NCBI RefSeq assembly: GCF_013283835.1
Contig: NZ_CP054052.1
Location: 3,100,001-3,164,000, forward strand
DNA from: Poseidonibacter lekithochrous
GTDB taxonomy: Bacteria > Campylobacterota > Campylobacteria > Campylobacterales > Arcobacteraceae
Length of the DNA: 64,000 nt
Direction of reading: 5' to 3'
Made by a program: the position numbers and the translations under genes. A model generated the notes under the pieces. It ran no database searches. It was not told the origin of the DNA and saw only the letters and a list, made by a program, of their open reading frames with translations. Positions 1 through 7,838 of the stretch are shown piece by piece. Position 1 is the first letter of the stretch, and every line of letters starts with the position of its first letter.

Positions 1-66
1 TTTGGAGCTGCGTTAATTATTGTAGCAACCTTGGTTTCGGAGTTACAATTTAAAAGAAAAAAATAA
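1..66 (+). CDS. C-terminal fragment of a membrane protein, possibly EamA-type transporter
   Basis: The first 21 codons of the window read in frame to a TAA stop at 64-66. They give a short hydrophobic stretch (GAALIIVATLVSEL) followed by a basic tail (QFKRKK). A last transmembrane helix with a positively charged cytoplasmic end is typical of EamA/DMT-family transporters, but this is too short to be sure. The rest of the gene lies left of the window. Confidence 0.4.
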   Translation, partial: FGAALIIVATLVSELQFKRKK

Positions 67-135
67 TAATTTTTATGCTTTTTTAATGCGACTTTTACTT
101 GCTACTATTTAATATTAAATTTAAAGGAGTAGCAA

Positions 136-1248
136 GTGCAAAAGTTTTTATATGTAACAGATCAAGAAGAATACACTGATCACAGTTTTATAGGTCCTTT
201 ATTTGAAAAATATTTAAATAAACATTTCGAAATTAAAATAGTATATTTCTCAAAAACTAAACAAAATTTTGAAGAAAAAGATGAAAAATCTTATATTCTT
301 CCAGAGAAAGATAAAAAAAATCCAATTGAAGCATTAGAAAAAAATGGTATTGATTTTGCTGACTATGAATTTGTAGCAGTTAGAAATGATACAGATATTC
401 TAAAAGAAGTACTAAGACAAAAAGCAACACATGATTACAAAGTTGCCTTTAGATTATCTTTCCCAAAAAGAATTGCAAAACTTCAAACTGACGAAGCTAA
501 TCACAAAAAAAGTTTCTTAGATGTGATTAACAATAAAATCAAAACTTACAGTGAAACAAACTTAATTAATGAGTGTGATATATTCTTACCAACATCAAGA
601 CAAATGAGAGATGATTACTTAAAAGATGTTAAAACTAGAACATTTGTAATTCCATCTGCAATTGACCCTGAGGTATTACAACATAATATTCAACATGAAG
701 GTAATGAAAAAAGATTTTTCTACGCTGGCACATTAGATAAACTTAGAGAATTTGAGACAGTTCTAGATGCCTTTAATGATATTCATAGTGATAAATTTAA
801 AATTATGATTTCATCAAAAGATCCAGAATATACAAGTGATATGATTTCAAAATTCCCAAATATTCAAGATAATGTTGAAGTATATAATGCTAAAACAAAA
901 CAAGAATTATTAGAACTAATTGCAAAAGCAGATATTGGATTAGCCTCTTTACCTGATATTGCACTGTTTAATAGTTCAACACCAATGAAAGTATTAGATT
1001 ATTATTCTAGTGCTATTCCTTGTGTAATGACACATAATGAAAATAACTCTTCAATTTTTGAAGATAACTATAGTGGTTGGTTGTGTGAATTTGATAAAGA
1101 CTCAATTAGATGTAAATTAGAGCATATTATTAATCTATCTAAAGATGAAGTAACTGAAGTAGGTGAAAATGGTCAAAAAAGATTATTAGATATTAGAAAC
1201 TACGAAAGAATTGCTGCTGATTTAGCACACCAATTAAATATATTATAA
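136..1248 (+). CDS. Glycosyltransferase, GT-B fold (GT4-like)
   Basis: A 370-residue protein probably transfers a sugar from a nucleotide-sugar donor, although neither donor nor acceptor can be read from the sequence. The C-terminal half has the GT-B donor-domain pattern: FFYAGTLDKLREFETVLDAF around residue 195-215, then a region near 290-310 (STPMKVLDYYSSAIPCVMT) that matches the donor-binding helix of group 1 glycosyltransferases. The start is a GTG at 136 with a good ribosome binding site, AAAGGAG, five bases upstream. No signal peptide or membrane segment is visible, so it is likely cytoplasmic or peripheral. It stands alone between a membrane-protein end and a convergent methyltransferase, so context does not say which polysaccharide or glycolipid it serves. 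Confidence 0.75.
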   Translation: MQKFLYVTDQEEYTDHSFIGPLFEKYLNKHFEIKIVYFSKTKQNFEEKDEKSYILPEKDKKNPIEALEKNGIDFADYEFVAVRNDTDILKEVLRQKATHDYKVAFRLSFPKRIAKLQTDEANHKKSFLDVINNKIKTYSETNLINECDIFLPTSRQMRDDYLKDVKTRTFVIPSAIDPEVLQHNIQHEGNEKRFFYAGTLDKLREFETVLDAFNDIHSDKFKIMISSKDPEYTSDMISKFPNIQDNVEVYNAKTKQELLELIAKADIGLASLPDIALFNSSTPMKVLDYYSSAIPCVMTHNENNSSIFEDNYSGWLCEFDKDSIRCKLEHIINLSKDEVTEVGENGQKRLLDIRNYERIAADLAHQLNIL

Positions 1249-1276
1249 AAAAAGGGTAATTTAATTACCCTTTTTT
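1249..1276. terminator. Bidirectional rho-independent terminator
   Basis: AAAAAAGGGTAAT and ATTACCCTTTTTT form a hairpin with a two-base loop, with A-run and T-run on the two sides, so it can stop transcription from both directions. It serves the glycosyltransferase and overlaps the last codons of the convergent methyltransferase gene. Confidence 0.8.
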
Positions 1277-2059
1277 ATTCCAAGAGATAACAGCCCATTC
1301 AACAGGTTCTGATTCTTGTTTTGAAGATAAATCTATATTTTCATAATAATCTTCTAAAGCTTTTATATCAGTATTTGATAATTCACCCAAAGACCATTTA
1401 ATAGATTCTACGAATTTTTCTTTTAAAGTATATATTGTAGATCTTCCTTCACTTTGTACAAAGTTTACACTTGCGTTTATTCCAAGTGAATAAAGAATAT
1501 TTATTACATAGATATAATCTGGTTTTTTGATTACTTCTTTTTGAAGTACATCTAAGATTTCATCAGATACAAAAGTTCCACCCTTTTTAAAAGAAATTAC
1601 AACTTTTTTATTTGCTTTTTCATTTAGCTTTAAAAGGGCTTCTTTCATATCTTTTACTTCCATAGAACGTGAAGCAATAACCAAATCTGTATTTGGTACA
1701 TCTTCCCATGAGTCATACCAAGATTTGTTTATAGTTTTTATATTATTAAGATTTTGCTCTTTAGCGTTTTGTTCTAATATTTCAAGCATTCCACTTGAAT
1801 AGTCTAAACAAAATACCTCATCAAGAGTATTTGCTAATTTTAAAGATAAGTTTCCAACTCCACATCCAACATCTAGTGAGCTTTTTATACCATCAAGATT
1901 TAGTAATGATAAAAACTGCTCATTATAAATTGAGTTATGAACTCTTTTATTCATATGAGGTGCTTTTTCATCCCAAGCCTCTTTGCCTTTGGCTTTAAAA
2001 GATGTAAGTTCTTTTTGTTTTACATAAAGTTCATTGAAATCTATATCTTCGTATTTCAT
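1265..2059 (-). CDS. Class I SAM-dependent methyltransferase
   Basis: A 264-residue soluble protein. Motif I (LDVGCGVGNLSLKL, about residues 63-76) and the following acidic strand end (VFCLDYSSGML) identify the SAM-binding Rossmann fold. The C-terminal part is unlike well-known metabolic methyltransferases, so the substrate is unknown. The gene lies directly downstream of an ArsR-type repressor (19-base gap, same strand). An ArsR gene paired with a small-molecule methyltransferase is a recurring arrangement, and suggests an induced detoxification or metabolite-modifying enzyme. Its last codons are inside the terminator hairpin. Confidence 0.75.
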   Translation of the reverse strand: MKYEDIDFNELYVKQKELTSFKAKGKEAWDEKAPHMNKRVHNSIYNEQFLSLLNLDGIKSSLDVGCGVGNLSLKLANTLDEVFCLDYSSGMLEILEQNAKEQNLNNIKTINKSWYDSWEDVPNTDLVIASRSMEVKDMKEALLKLNEKANKKVVISFKKGGTFVSDEILDVLQKEVIKKPDYIYVINILYSLGINASVNFVQSEGRSTIYTLKEKFVESIKWSLGELSNTDIKALEDYYENIDLSSKQESEPVEWAVISWNKKG

Positions 2060-2078
2060 TTTTTACCTTTTTTAATAT

Positions 2079-2387
2079 TTAATTATTATTCAGCCCATAT
2101 AAAACTGCATCTAATAAACCAGGGAAACGTTTATCAAGTTCTTCTTTTCTTAAAGAATTAATATAATGTTTTCCTTCCGCTTGCATATATATAATTCCTG
2201 ATTCTCGTAATACTCTAAAGTGGTGTGAAGCTGTTGACTTTGCTATACCTATAGTCAAGTCTCCACAAGATTGTTTTTCATTTTTTGCAAGGTTATTAAC
2301 AAAAGAAAGTCTTACTGAATCACTTAATGCATAAAGTATTTGTTCTAAGGAAATTGTTTCAATAGGGGGATGATTGTATTTTCTCAT
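2079..2387 (-). CDS. ArsR-family winged-helix transcriptional regulator
   Basis: A 102-residue winged-helix repressor. The recognition helix is in TIGIAKSTASHHFRVLRESG (about residues 45-64), followed by the wing IYMQAEGKHYINSL. The classical ArsR metal box (ELCVCDL) is absent. Only one Cys (in SCGDL) sits near that place, so metal sensing by the arsenic-type site is unlikely. It is transcribed with the methyltransferase and is divergent from the monooxygenase-like gene at 2472. An inverted repeat in the shared promoter region is its probable operator. Confidence 0.85.
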   Translation of the reverse strand: MRKYNHPPIETISLEQILYALSDSVRLSFVNNLAKNEKQSCGDLTIGIAKSTASHHFRVLRESGIIYMQAEGKHYINSLRKEELDKRFPGLLDAVLYGLNNN

Positions 2388-2423
2388 AGTTACAATTTTA
2401 TCATACTTAGGGTAAAATCTTTT

Positions 2424-2443
2424 AGTTCGATTGTCATAGAACT
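2424..2443. promoter_or_regulatory. Candidate ArsR operator (inverted repeat)
   Basis: AGTTCGAT-TGTC-ATAGAACT: two 8-base arms matching at 7 of 8 positions around a 4-base centre, in the 84-base gap between the divergent ArsR and monooxygenase-like genes. The TTCGAT-type half site and the spacing resemble operators of winged-helix ArsR proteins. Binding by this ArsR is inferred from position. Confidence 0.5.
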
Positions 2444-2471
2444 ATAAAACAATTAGATTTAAGGAATCAAA

Positions 2472-2774
2472 ATGATTATTGCCATTGTAAAAGCAAGAAT
2501 AATAGAAGAAAAAAAAGATGAGTTAAAAGAAATAGCAAATATATTACAATATGATTTTTCTGTAAATGAAAAAGGTTGTGAACAATATGAATCATATATA
2601 GATGGTAATACTTTTTTAACAATTGAAAGATGGTCATCTCAAGAAGAATTAGATATTCATTTAGAAGCAGAACATGTAAAGAAATATGTTCCTTTATTAA
2701 GAGAATGTGTTGAAGATGGAATTTTTGATGTGCAATTTATTAAAAGTAATGATGTATCATTTGTAAAGATATAG
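2472..2774 (+). CDS. Antibiotic biosynthesis monooxygenase (ABM) domain protein, quinol monooxygenase-like
   Basis: A 100-residue single-domain protein of the ABM/YgiN type, a dimeric ferredoxin-like barrel fold. The pattern fits: a first strand (MIIAIVKARI), a Cys-Glu-Gln-Tyr element near residue 38 (GCEQYESY), the segment FLTIERWSSQEELDIHL near 50-66, and a helix with the family His (EAEHVKKYV). YgiN-like proteins have been linked to quinol oxidation, but family members vary widely in substrate. It is divergent from the ArsR-methyltransferase pair and probably shares its control. RBS AAGGAATC lies upstream of ATG. Confidence 0.7.
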   Translation: MIIAIVKARIIEEKKDELKEIANILQYDFSVNEKGCEQYESYIDGNTFLTIERWSSQEELDIHLEAEHVKKYVPLLRECVEDGIFDVQFIKSNDVSFVKI

Positions 2775-2799
2775 TAGAAGAGGTTTTCTTCCACTATAT
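2769..2799. terminator. Terminator-like hairpin between convergent genes
   Basis: ATATAGTAGAAGA and TCTTCCACTATAT pair with one mismatch around a 5-base loop. It includes the stop codon of the ABM gene and precedes the end of folA. The T tract is weak (ATTTAAAG). Confidence 0.5.
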
Positions 2800-2806
2800 T
2801 TAAAGT

Positions 2807-3313
2807 TTAGTCTTTTTTAACCCATGTTTTAAATTTCCAAGCTGGAGATTTTACTTCACCTTGTTCATCTAAAATTACATCATAAGATTTTTCCTCAGAT
2901 AAATCCCAAGTAGAGAAATCAATTTCTTTTAGGTATGCATCTGCTTTACCTTCGTAATCTACTTCTGATAAATACATCTTATCTACGTAATCAAATAGTG
3001 TTTCATATATATTAGCACCACCAATGATAAATAGTTCTTCTTCTCCTGCTTCTCTTGCTTTATTAAAGGCTTCTTGCACATCATTAAAAGTATGAACACC
3101 CTCATGAGTGAAGTCACCTCTAGTTAATACTAAAGATGTTCTATTAGGAAGTGGTTTACCTATAGATTCAAATGTCTTTCTACCCATTAAGATATGATGA
3201 CCTGATGTTATAGTTTTGAAGTTTTTAAAATCCTCAGATATATGCCATAACATTTGATTATCAAGTCCTATTTCCCAATTCTTTCCGTATGCTACAATCA
3301 TTGAAATTTTCAT
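2807..3313 (-). CDS. folA: Dihydrofolate reductase
   Basis: Reduces dihydrofolate to tetrahydrofolate with NADPH, regenerating the cofactor oxidised by thymidylate synthase. The 168-residue length is normal. The family pattern is complete: the N-terminal strand and Met20-type loop (MIVAYGKNWEIGLDNQMLWH), a helix starting with the acidic active-site region (SEDFKNFK), the NADPH-binding MGRKTFESIG, and the IIGGANIYE glycine pair near 97-105. It lies 9 bases downstream of thyA on the same strand, the usual folate/dTMP pairing. RBS AAGGAT precedes the ATG. Confidence 0.95.
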   Translation of the reverse strand: MKISMIVAYGKNWEIGLDNQMLWHISEDFKNFKTITSGHHILMGRKTFESIGKPLPNRTSLVLTRGDFTHEGVHTFNDVQEAFNKAREAGEEELFIIGGANIYETLFDYVDKMYLSEVDYEGKADAYLKEIDFSTWDLSEEKSYDVILDEQGEVKSPAWKFKTWVKKD

Positions 3314-3322
3314 TCTTTATCC

Positions 3323-4186
3323 TTATACTGCCATTACAGCTTTAATTGATTCGTGAGATTCATATCCAACTAATTCAAAATCTTCCATTTTAAAATCTTC
3401 TATATTTTTAATATCAGGATTCATCTTCATAGTAGGAATAGCGAATGGTTCTCTTGATAATTGTAAATTTACTTGATCATAATGATTAGAATATATATGT
3501 GCATCACCGAATGTATGTACAAAATCTCCTACTTCTAAATCACATACTTGTGCAATCATCATAGTTAATAATGCATAAGAAGCAATATTAAAAGGAACTC
3601 CCAAGAATACATCTGCTGATCTTTGGTACAGTTGACAAGATAATTTCCCATCTGCTACATAGAATTGGAAGAATGTATGACATGGTGGTAATGCCATCTT
3701 CTCTAACTCACCTACATTCCAAGCTGATAAAATCATTCTTCTTGAATCTGGGTTTGTTTTGATTTGATTAATTAGTTCTGCTAACTGATCAATAGCTTTA
3801 CCATCTGTACCCATCCATGATCTCCATTGAGCTCCATATACAGGTCCTAATTCTTTAATAGTATCAGTATTCACATATCCTAGGTCTTTACCTTGTGCAT
3901 CTGCATTTGCAGTCCATACTGTTTTTTTACCTATTAAGTTTTTCGCTTTATCACCAAAGTGTAATTCAGCTAAACGTCTTTCATCTGTACTACCTTCAAT
4001 AAACCATAATAGCTCAGAAATAATTGCTTTTAAGAAAGTCTTTTTAGTAGTAACTAAAGGAAAGCCTTCACTTAAGTCAAATCTCATTTGGTATCCAAAT
4101 ACAGATGTAGTCCCTGTACCTGTTCTATCTTCTTTTTTTACACCTTTAGTTAAGATGTGGTCTAATAAATCTAAATATTGTTTCAA
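3323..4186 (-). CDS. thyA: Thymidylate synthase (TTG start)
   Basis: Makes dTMP from dUMP with methylene-tetrahydrofolate. Clear motifs include DRTGTGT near the N-terminus, [10 protein letters not shown], the catalytic Cys in [28 protein letters not shown], and HIYSNH near the C-terminus. The open frame runs 31 codons further upstream, but that extension is a hydrophobic, non-homologous stretch. A TTG codon at 4184-4186 gives a protein starting (M)[11 protein letters not shown], which matches the start of other ThyA proteins. It has AAGGAAA four bases upstream, so this start was chosen (287 residues). folA follows in the same transcript. Confidence 0.93.
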   Translation of the reverse strand: MKQYLDLLDHILTKGVKKEDRTGTGTTSVFGYQMRFDLSEGFPLVTTKKTFLKAIISELLWFIEGSTDERRLAELHFGDKAKNLIGKKTVWTANADAQGKDLGYVNTDTIKELGPVYGAQWRSWMGTDGKAIDQLAELINQIKTNPDSRRMILSAWNVGELEKMALPPCHTFFQFYVADGKLSCQLYQRSADVFLGVPFNIASYALLTMMIAQVCDLEVGDFVHTFGDAHIYSNHYDQVNLQLSREPFAIPTMKMNPDIKNIEDFKMEDFELVGYESHESIKAVMAV

Positions 4187-4283
4187 TTGCTTTCCTTCTT
4201 CGTATACTCTGTTTTGAAGATGTATTATATACAAATAAAAGTGAGATATTGATAAGAATAGAATTAAAATATATTTCAATTAT

Positions 4284-4302
4284 AATAATGAGTATCATTA
4301 AT
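4284..4302. promoter_or_regulatory. Fur-box-like site upstream of AraC regulator
   Basis: AATAATGAGTATCATTAAT matches the classical 19-base Fur consensus at 14 of 19 positions and contains the perfect inverted repeat AATGA-GTA-TCATT. It lies 60 bases upstream of the AraC-type regulator, ahead of a candidate -10 (TATAGT, 4331-4336). Iron-dependent repression of the regulator is inferred from the match and from the iron-uptake genes downstream. Confidence 0.6.
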
Positions 4303-4361
4303 TAATTTCGTTTTAAATATTTTTTACTACTATAGTTATTTTAGATGAAGGATAGTAAATC

Positions 4362-5324
4362 ATGGAAAATATAGATCATACTGAATTAATGGAAGTAGAT
4401 AAAAAACTAAATCCAGCATTTGAGCGAGAAACAGTACTTATGAATATAAAAGATAATTATGGCAAAGGCACTTTCATATGGCATGACTTCGGTAATGGAA
4501 TAGCCCACTCTAAATGTGACTATGTATTAAACAATGATTACAATATCCATATATCTTCAAATATTCCAGGTGCTGTTTTAATTTTTAATTTATCAAATAG
4601 CATTAAATACATCTATAAAAACAACAAAAAATTTACCCTTAAAAAAAATTCTTTTTTAATTGGTCTTTGTTCTGATGAGTTTTATACACAAATGTATTTG
4701 AAAAAAGATACAAGATATAAAGCTATTACTATAGGAATAAAAGAAAAGCTTTTTTTACAACTTGCAAAAAAACTAGAGAAAATTGATGAAAAAATGAAAA
4801 AAGTAAAAGATTCTAACCATTATATAATTGATGGAGGATATATGGATTCTTATCAACTTGATATGTTATCAAACTTTGAAGACTCGCCTATTAATGATAA
4901 TACCTTATCAAATCTACAAGCAGAATCTATAGCTTTAAATCTAACACATCATACTATTAACAAAGTAGTTAAAGAAAATATTTCCAATGAACACTTAGGA
5001 AATGAAAAAATAGAATCATTAGAGCGAGCAAAAGAGATAATTATTAAACACTATGCTTCACCTCTTAGTATAAAAGAGATTGCTTATAAGTCTGCTATTA
5101 ATGAGTGTTATCTAAAAAAAGATTTCAAAATATATTATGGTATGACTATTTATGAAATGCTTCAAAAACAAAGATTAAAAATAGCAAAGGAGTTACTAAA
5201 CGATAATTTCAGTGTAAAAGAGTCATGCTTTGAAGTTGGATACAAACATACTGGTAATTTTAGTAAACTTTTTTATAATCACTATGGTATTTCTCCTAGT
5301 CTTTATAGAAAACAACAACAATAA
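4362..5324 (+). CDS. AraC-family transcriptional regulator, PchR-like
   Basis: A 320-residue protein. The last 100 residues are a double helix-turn-helix of the AraC type: first HTH around SIKEIAYKSAINECYLKKDF, second around VKESCFEVGYKHTGNFSKLF, ending in YGISPSLYRK. The N-terminal 200 residues are a ligand-sensing region without strong identity to sugar-binding AraC. Regulators of this size next to TonB-dependent siderophore receptors are usually PchR-like activators that respond to the ferric siderophore. The next gene, on the same strand, is such a receptor. Direct repeats between them are the likely binding site. RBS GAAGGAT. Confidence 0.8.
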   Translation: MENIDHTELMEVDKKLNPAFERETVLMNIKDNYGKGTFIWHDFGNGIAHSKCDYVLNNDYNIHISSNIPGAVLIFNLSNSIKYIYKNNKKFTLKKNSFLIGLCSDEFYTQMYLKKDTRYKAITIGIKEKLFLQLAKKLEKIDEKMKKVKDSNHYIIDGGYMDSYQLDMLSNFEDSPINDNTLSNLQAESIALNLTHHTINKVVKENISNEHLGNEKIESLERAKEIIIKHYASPLSIKEIAYKSAINECYLKKDFKIYYGMTIYEMLQKQRLKIAKELLNDNFSVKESCFEVGYKHTGNFSKLFYNHYGISPSLYRKQQQ

Positions 5325-5330
5325 ATCATT

Positions 5331-5373
5331 TTCCTTTTCGTAGATAAAATATTCCTTTTCGTGACAGTATAAT
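5331..5373 (+). promoter_or_regulatory. 21-bp spaced direct repeats and -10 element, candidate AraC/PchR site
   Basis: TTCCTTTTCGT occurs twice, at 5331-5341 and 5352-5362. The repeats start exactly 21 bases apart, two turns of the helix, which is the spacing of paired half sites bound by AraC proteins. A consensus TATAAT follows at 5368-5373 with no good -35 in front, as expected for an activator-dependent promoter of the receptor operon. The regulator gene directly upstream is the obvious candidate to bind it. Confidence 0.6.
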
Positions 5374-5429
5374 ATTGATAACCACAATCATTTAATGTAA
5401 CATGTTGGAAATTTTACAAGGAGATGTTT

Positions 5430-7511
5430 ATGAAACATATTCATTTACAAAGACACTTATCAATTACATTAAGTGCATTAATACTTACAAATACAATTAT
5501 GTTAGCAGATGATAAAAAAGAAAATATAAAACTTAATAGCATTGAAATAGTTGAAGATACAAAAACAAAATATCTTTACAATAAGAAGATGAGTGCAAAT
5601 AGAAGTAATATAGAACTAAAAAATACTGCAAAATCAATTCAAATTTTTAATGAAGATTTTATCAAAGATGCAAGTCTTCAAAATATTGAAGATGTAATAA
5701 AATTCTCTTCAAATACTATTTATACAGGAGACAGTCACGGAAGAACTAATCAAATTTCAATGAGAGGGTTTGAAGGAGTTCCTATTTTGATTGATGGACT
5801 AAAAGTAACAAATAAACTTGCCCATCCAGATATTAATAACTTTGAAACAGTAGAAGTACAAAAAGGTCCAGACTCATTACAATATGGAGAATCAAGTCCA
5901 GGAGGAATAGTAAATCTAGTTAAAAAGAAACCTAGTAAAGAATCTATAGGTGAGATTGGTTTTGAATTTAATGACAATACAGCACAAAAAGCAAATATTG
6001 ACTTAGGTGGAAGTTTAAATGAAGAGGACTCTTTATATTATAGACTTGTATCTACTATAAAAAAAGACAAAGGTTATGTAAATAACAATACTGATACAAA
6101 TGGTATTTTCTTAGCTCCTAGTTTAGCTTATGATATAAATGATAATAATACTTTAACTTTTGTTAGTGAATATACAAAAGAGACTTCACCTTCTACCTTT
6201 GGAACATATGTAAATAAACAAGGAGAATTAGTATCTTCATTAGAAAATACTATTTCAAATCCTGATGAAAAATTCAAGAAAACTCAAAAACTTGTAGGTC
6301 TTGATTTAGATAGTACTTTTAATACTTGGAATTCACACTTTAAATATAGATATATTAATTACGTTGGAGATAATGCAGATGTTCATATGCCATTTATGTA
6401 TAATGAAACTACAAATACACTTTCTAGAATCTATGCAAAACAAAAACAAAAGTTCCAAGAACATGCTTTACAATATACAGTAAATAAAAAACTAAATATT
6501 TTAAATCTAGATCATAATATTACCCTTGGAGCTGATTATAATAAAGCCTATTCAAAATTAGATATGTATGCGGATATGGGAACTACTTATAGTATTAATC
6601 TTTCAAATCCTTCTTATGAAGAACTAACAAGATTATCAGACCATAGTTCAGCTAGAGATATGTCAACTGAAAAAACTTATGTTAAATCATGGGGTACATT
6701 CTTACAAGATAGTATAAACTTAAGTGATAGTTTAATATTAAATGCCGGACTAAGATATAGTGAATCAAAACCTAAAACAGGACAAAAAACAGATGCGTAT
6801 ACTCCATCTTTAGGATTGGTTTATCATGTAACGCCTAAAACTATACTATATACAAATTACTCTGAATCATTTAAACCAAATAGTAATAAAGATATAAACA
6901 AAAAAATATTAGATCCTGAAACAGGAAATGGACTTGAATTAGGTATTAAACAAAAATTACTAGATGACAAATTTAACTTAACAGCAGCAGTATTCAAAAT
7001 AAACAAAGAAAATATTGCAAAGCTTGACCCAAATGATGTTACAAACCAATCATATAAAGCAAGTGGAGAACAAGAAAGTAAAGGTTTTGAAATAGATATA
7101 AGTGGAGAAATAACATCAAACTTATCTATTATTGCATCTTATGGATATACAAAAACAAAAGATAAAGATAATGACAATTTGAAACTAACAAATGTTCCAG
7201 AACATACGGCGAATATTTTCACAACATATAATCTTGCCTCATTTAATCTGCCAAGTATACATATTGGTGGAGGAGCTAGATATATAGGAAATAGATATGC
7301 TGATGAAGCAAATAAAATAGAACTTGATTCTGCAATTGTTTATAATGCAAATATTGGATACAAAAAAAATAATTGGAAAGCAAATCTTAGTATTCAAAAT
7401 CTAAGTGATGAGAAATATGTAGATGGAGCCCTTTCAAGCAATGCACGTGGTACAAGAGTATATGCAGGAACTCCTAAAACTGTATATGCAACTATTTCTT
7501 ATGCTTTTTAA
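5430..7511 (+). CDS. TonB-dependent siderophore receptor
   Basis: Outer-membrane receptor of about 693 residues importing a ferric siderophore using TonB energy. It has an N-terminal signal peptide (ends near IMLA-DD) and a plug domain at about 45-165, with the family pattern SIQIFNEDFI, then ISMRGFEG, PILIDGLK, VEVQKGPDSLQYG and SSPGGIVNLV. A 22-strand type barrel follows and ends in an aromatic residue (TISYAF). An ATG six bases upstream is abutted by AAGGAG with no spacing, so the ATG at 5430 (six-base spacing) is the better start. It heads an operon with three accessory membrane proteins and lies behind an AraC regulator. The actual siderophore cannot be read from the sequence. Confidence 0.92.
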   Translation: MKHIHLQRHLSITLSALILTNTIMLADDKKENIKLNSIEIVEDTKTKYLYNKKMSANRSNIELKNTAKSIQIFNEDFIKDASLQNIEDVIKFSSNTIYTGDSHGRTNQISMRGFEGVPILIDGLKVTNKLAHPDINNFETVEVQKGPDSLQYGESSPGGIVNLVKKKPSKESIGEIGFEFNDNTAQKANIDLGGSLNEEDSLYYRLVSTIKKDKGYVNNNTDTNGIFLAPSLAYDINDNNTLTFVSEYTKETSPSTFGTYVNKQGELVSSLENTISNPDEKFKKTQKLVGLDLDSTFNTWNSHFKYRYINYVGDNADVHMPFMYNETTNTLSRIYAKQKQKFQEHALQYTVNKKLNILNLDHNITLGADYNKAYSKLDMYADMGTTYSINLSNPSYEELTRLSDHSSARDMSTEKTYVKSWGTFLQDSINLSDSLILNAGLRYSESKPKTGQKTDAYTPSLGLVYHVTPKTILYTNYSESFKPNSNKDINKKILDPETGNGLELGIKQKLLDDKFNLTAAVFKINKENIAKLDPNDVTNQSYKASGEQESKGFEIDISGEITSNLSIIASYGYTKTKDKDNDNLKLTNVPEHTANIFTTYNLASFNLPSIHIGGGARYIGNRYADEANKIELDSAIVYNANIGYKKNNWKANLSIQNLSDEKYVDGALSSNARGTRVYAGTPKTVYATISYAF

Positions 7512-7526
7512 TAAAAAAGTATTCAA

Positions 7527-7838
7527 ATGTTAAAGAGGTTTTACAAGTACCTAATTATCCCAGAAGATAATGCTAAAAAAATAGGTACATTTAGAATAGT
7601 AAGCGCCATTTTTGGTGGCTTACTAGTAGCTTATTTAGGAATGTCTTTACTTGCAATAATAATTCCCCTAAAAGTTCAAGAGTCAGCAGTTATTTCAATT
7701 ATGTTTAATACTTTGGCTTGGGCAAGTGTTGCTGTATATATAGCTTTATCATATACAAAACTTGCGGCACTTCTTAAAGTTCTAATTCCAAGTATTATTT
7801 TTTCAATTGCCATAGTATTTTATATAAGAGGTTTCTAA
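7527..7838 (+). CDS. Small membrane protein, DUF3649-like iron-uptake accessory
   Basis: A 103-residue protein with three predicted membrane helices (about 24-47, 55-75, 82-101). The segment with Gly-Gly near residue 30, then IIPLKVQESAVISIMF and a Trp-containing second helix, resembles DUF3649 proteins that sit between TonB-dependent receptors and PepSY proteins in other bacteria. That assignment was made from memory of the pattern and context. Its stop codon overlaps the start of the PepSY gene (TAATG), so the two are translationally coupled. No experimentally defined role is known to me. Confidence 0.6.
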   Translation: MLKRFYKYLIIPEDNAKKIGTFRIVSAIFGGLLVAYLGMSLLAIIIPLKVQESAVISIMFNTLAWASVAVYIALSYTKLAALLKVLIPSIIFSIAIVFYIRGF

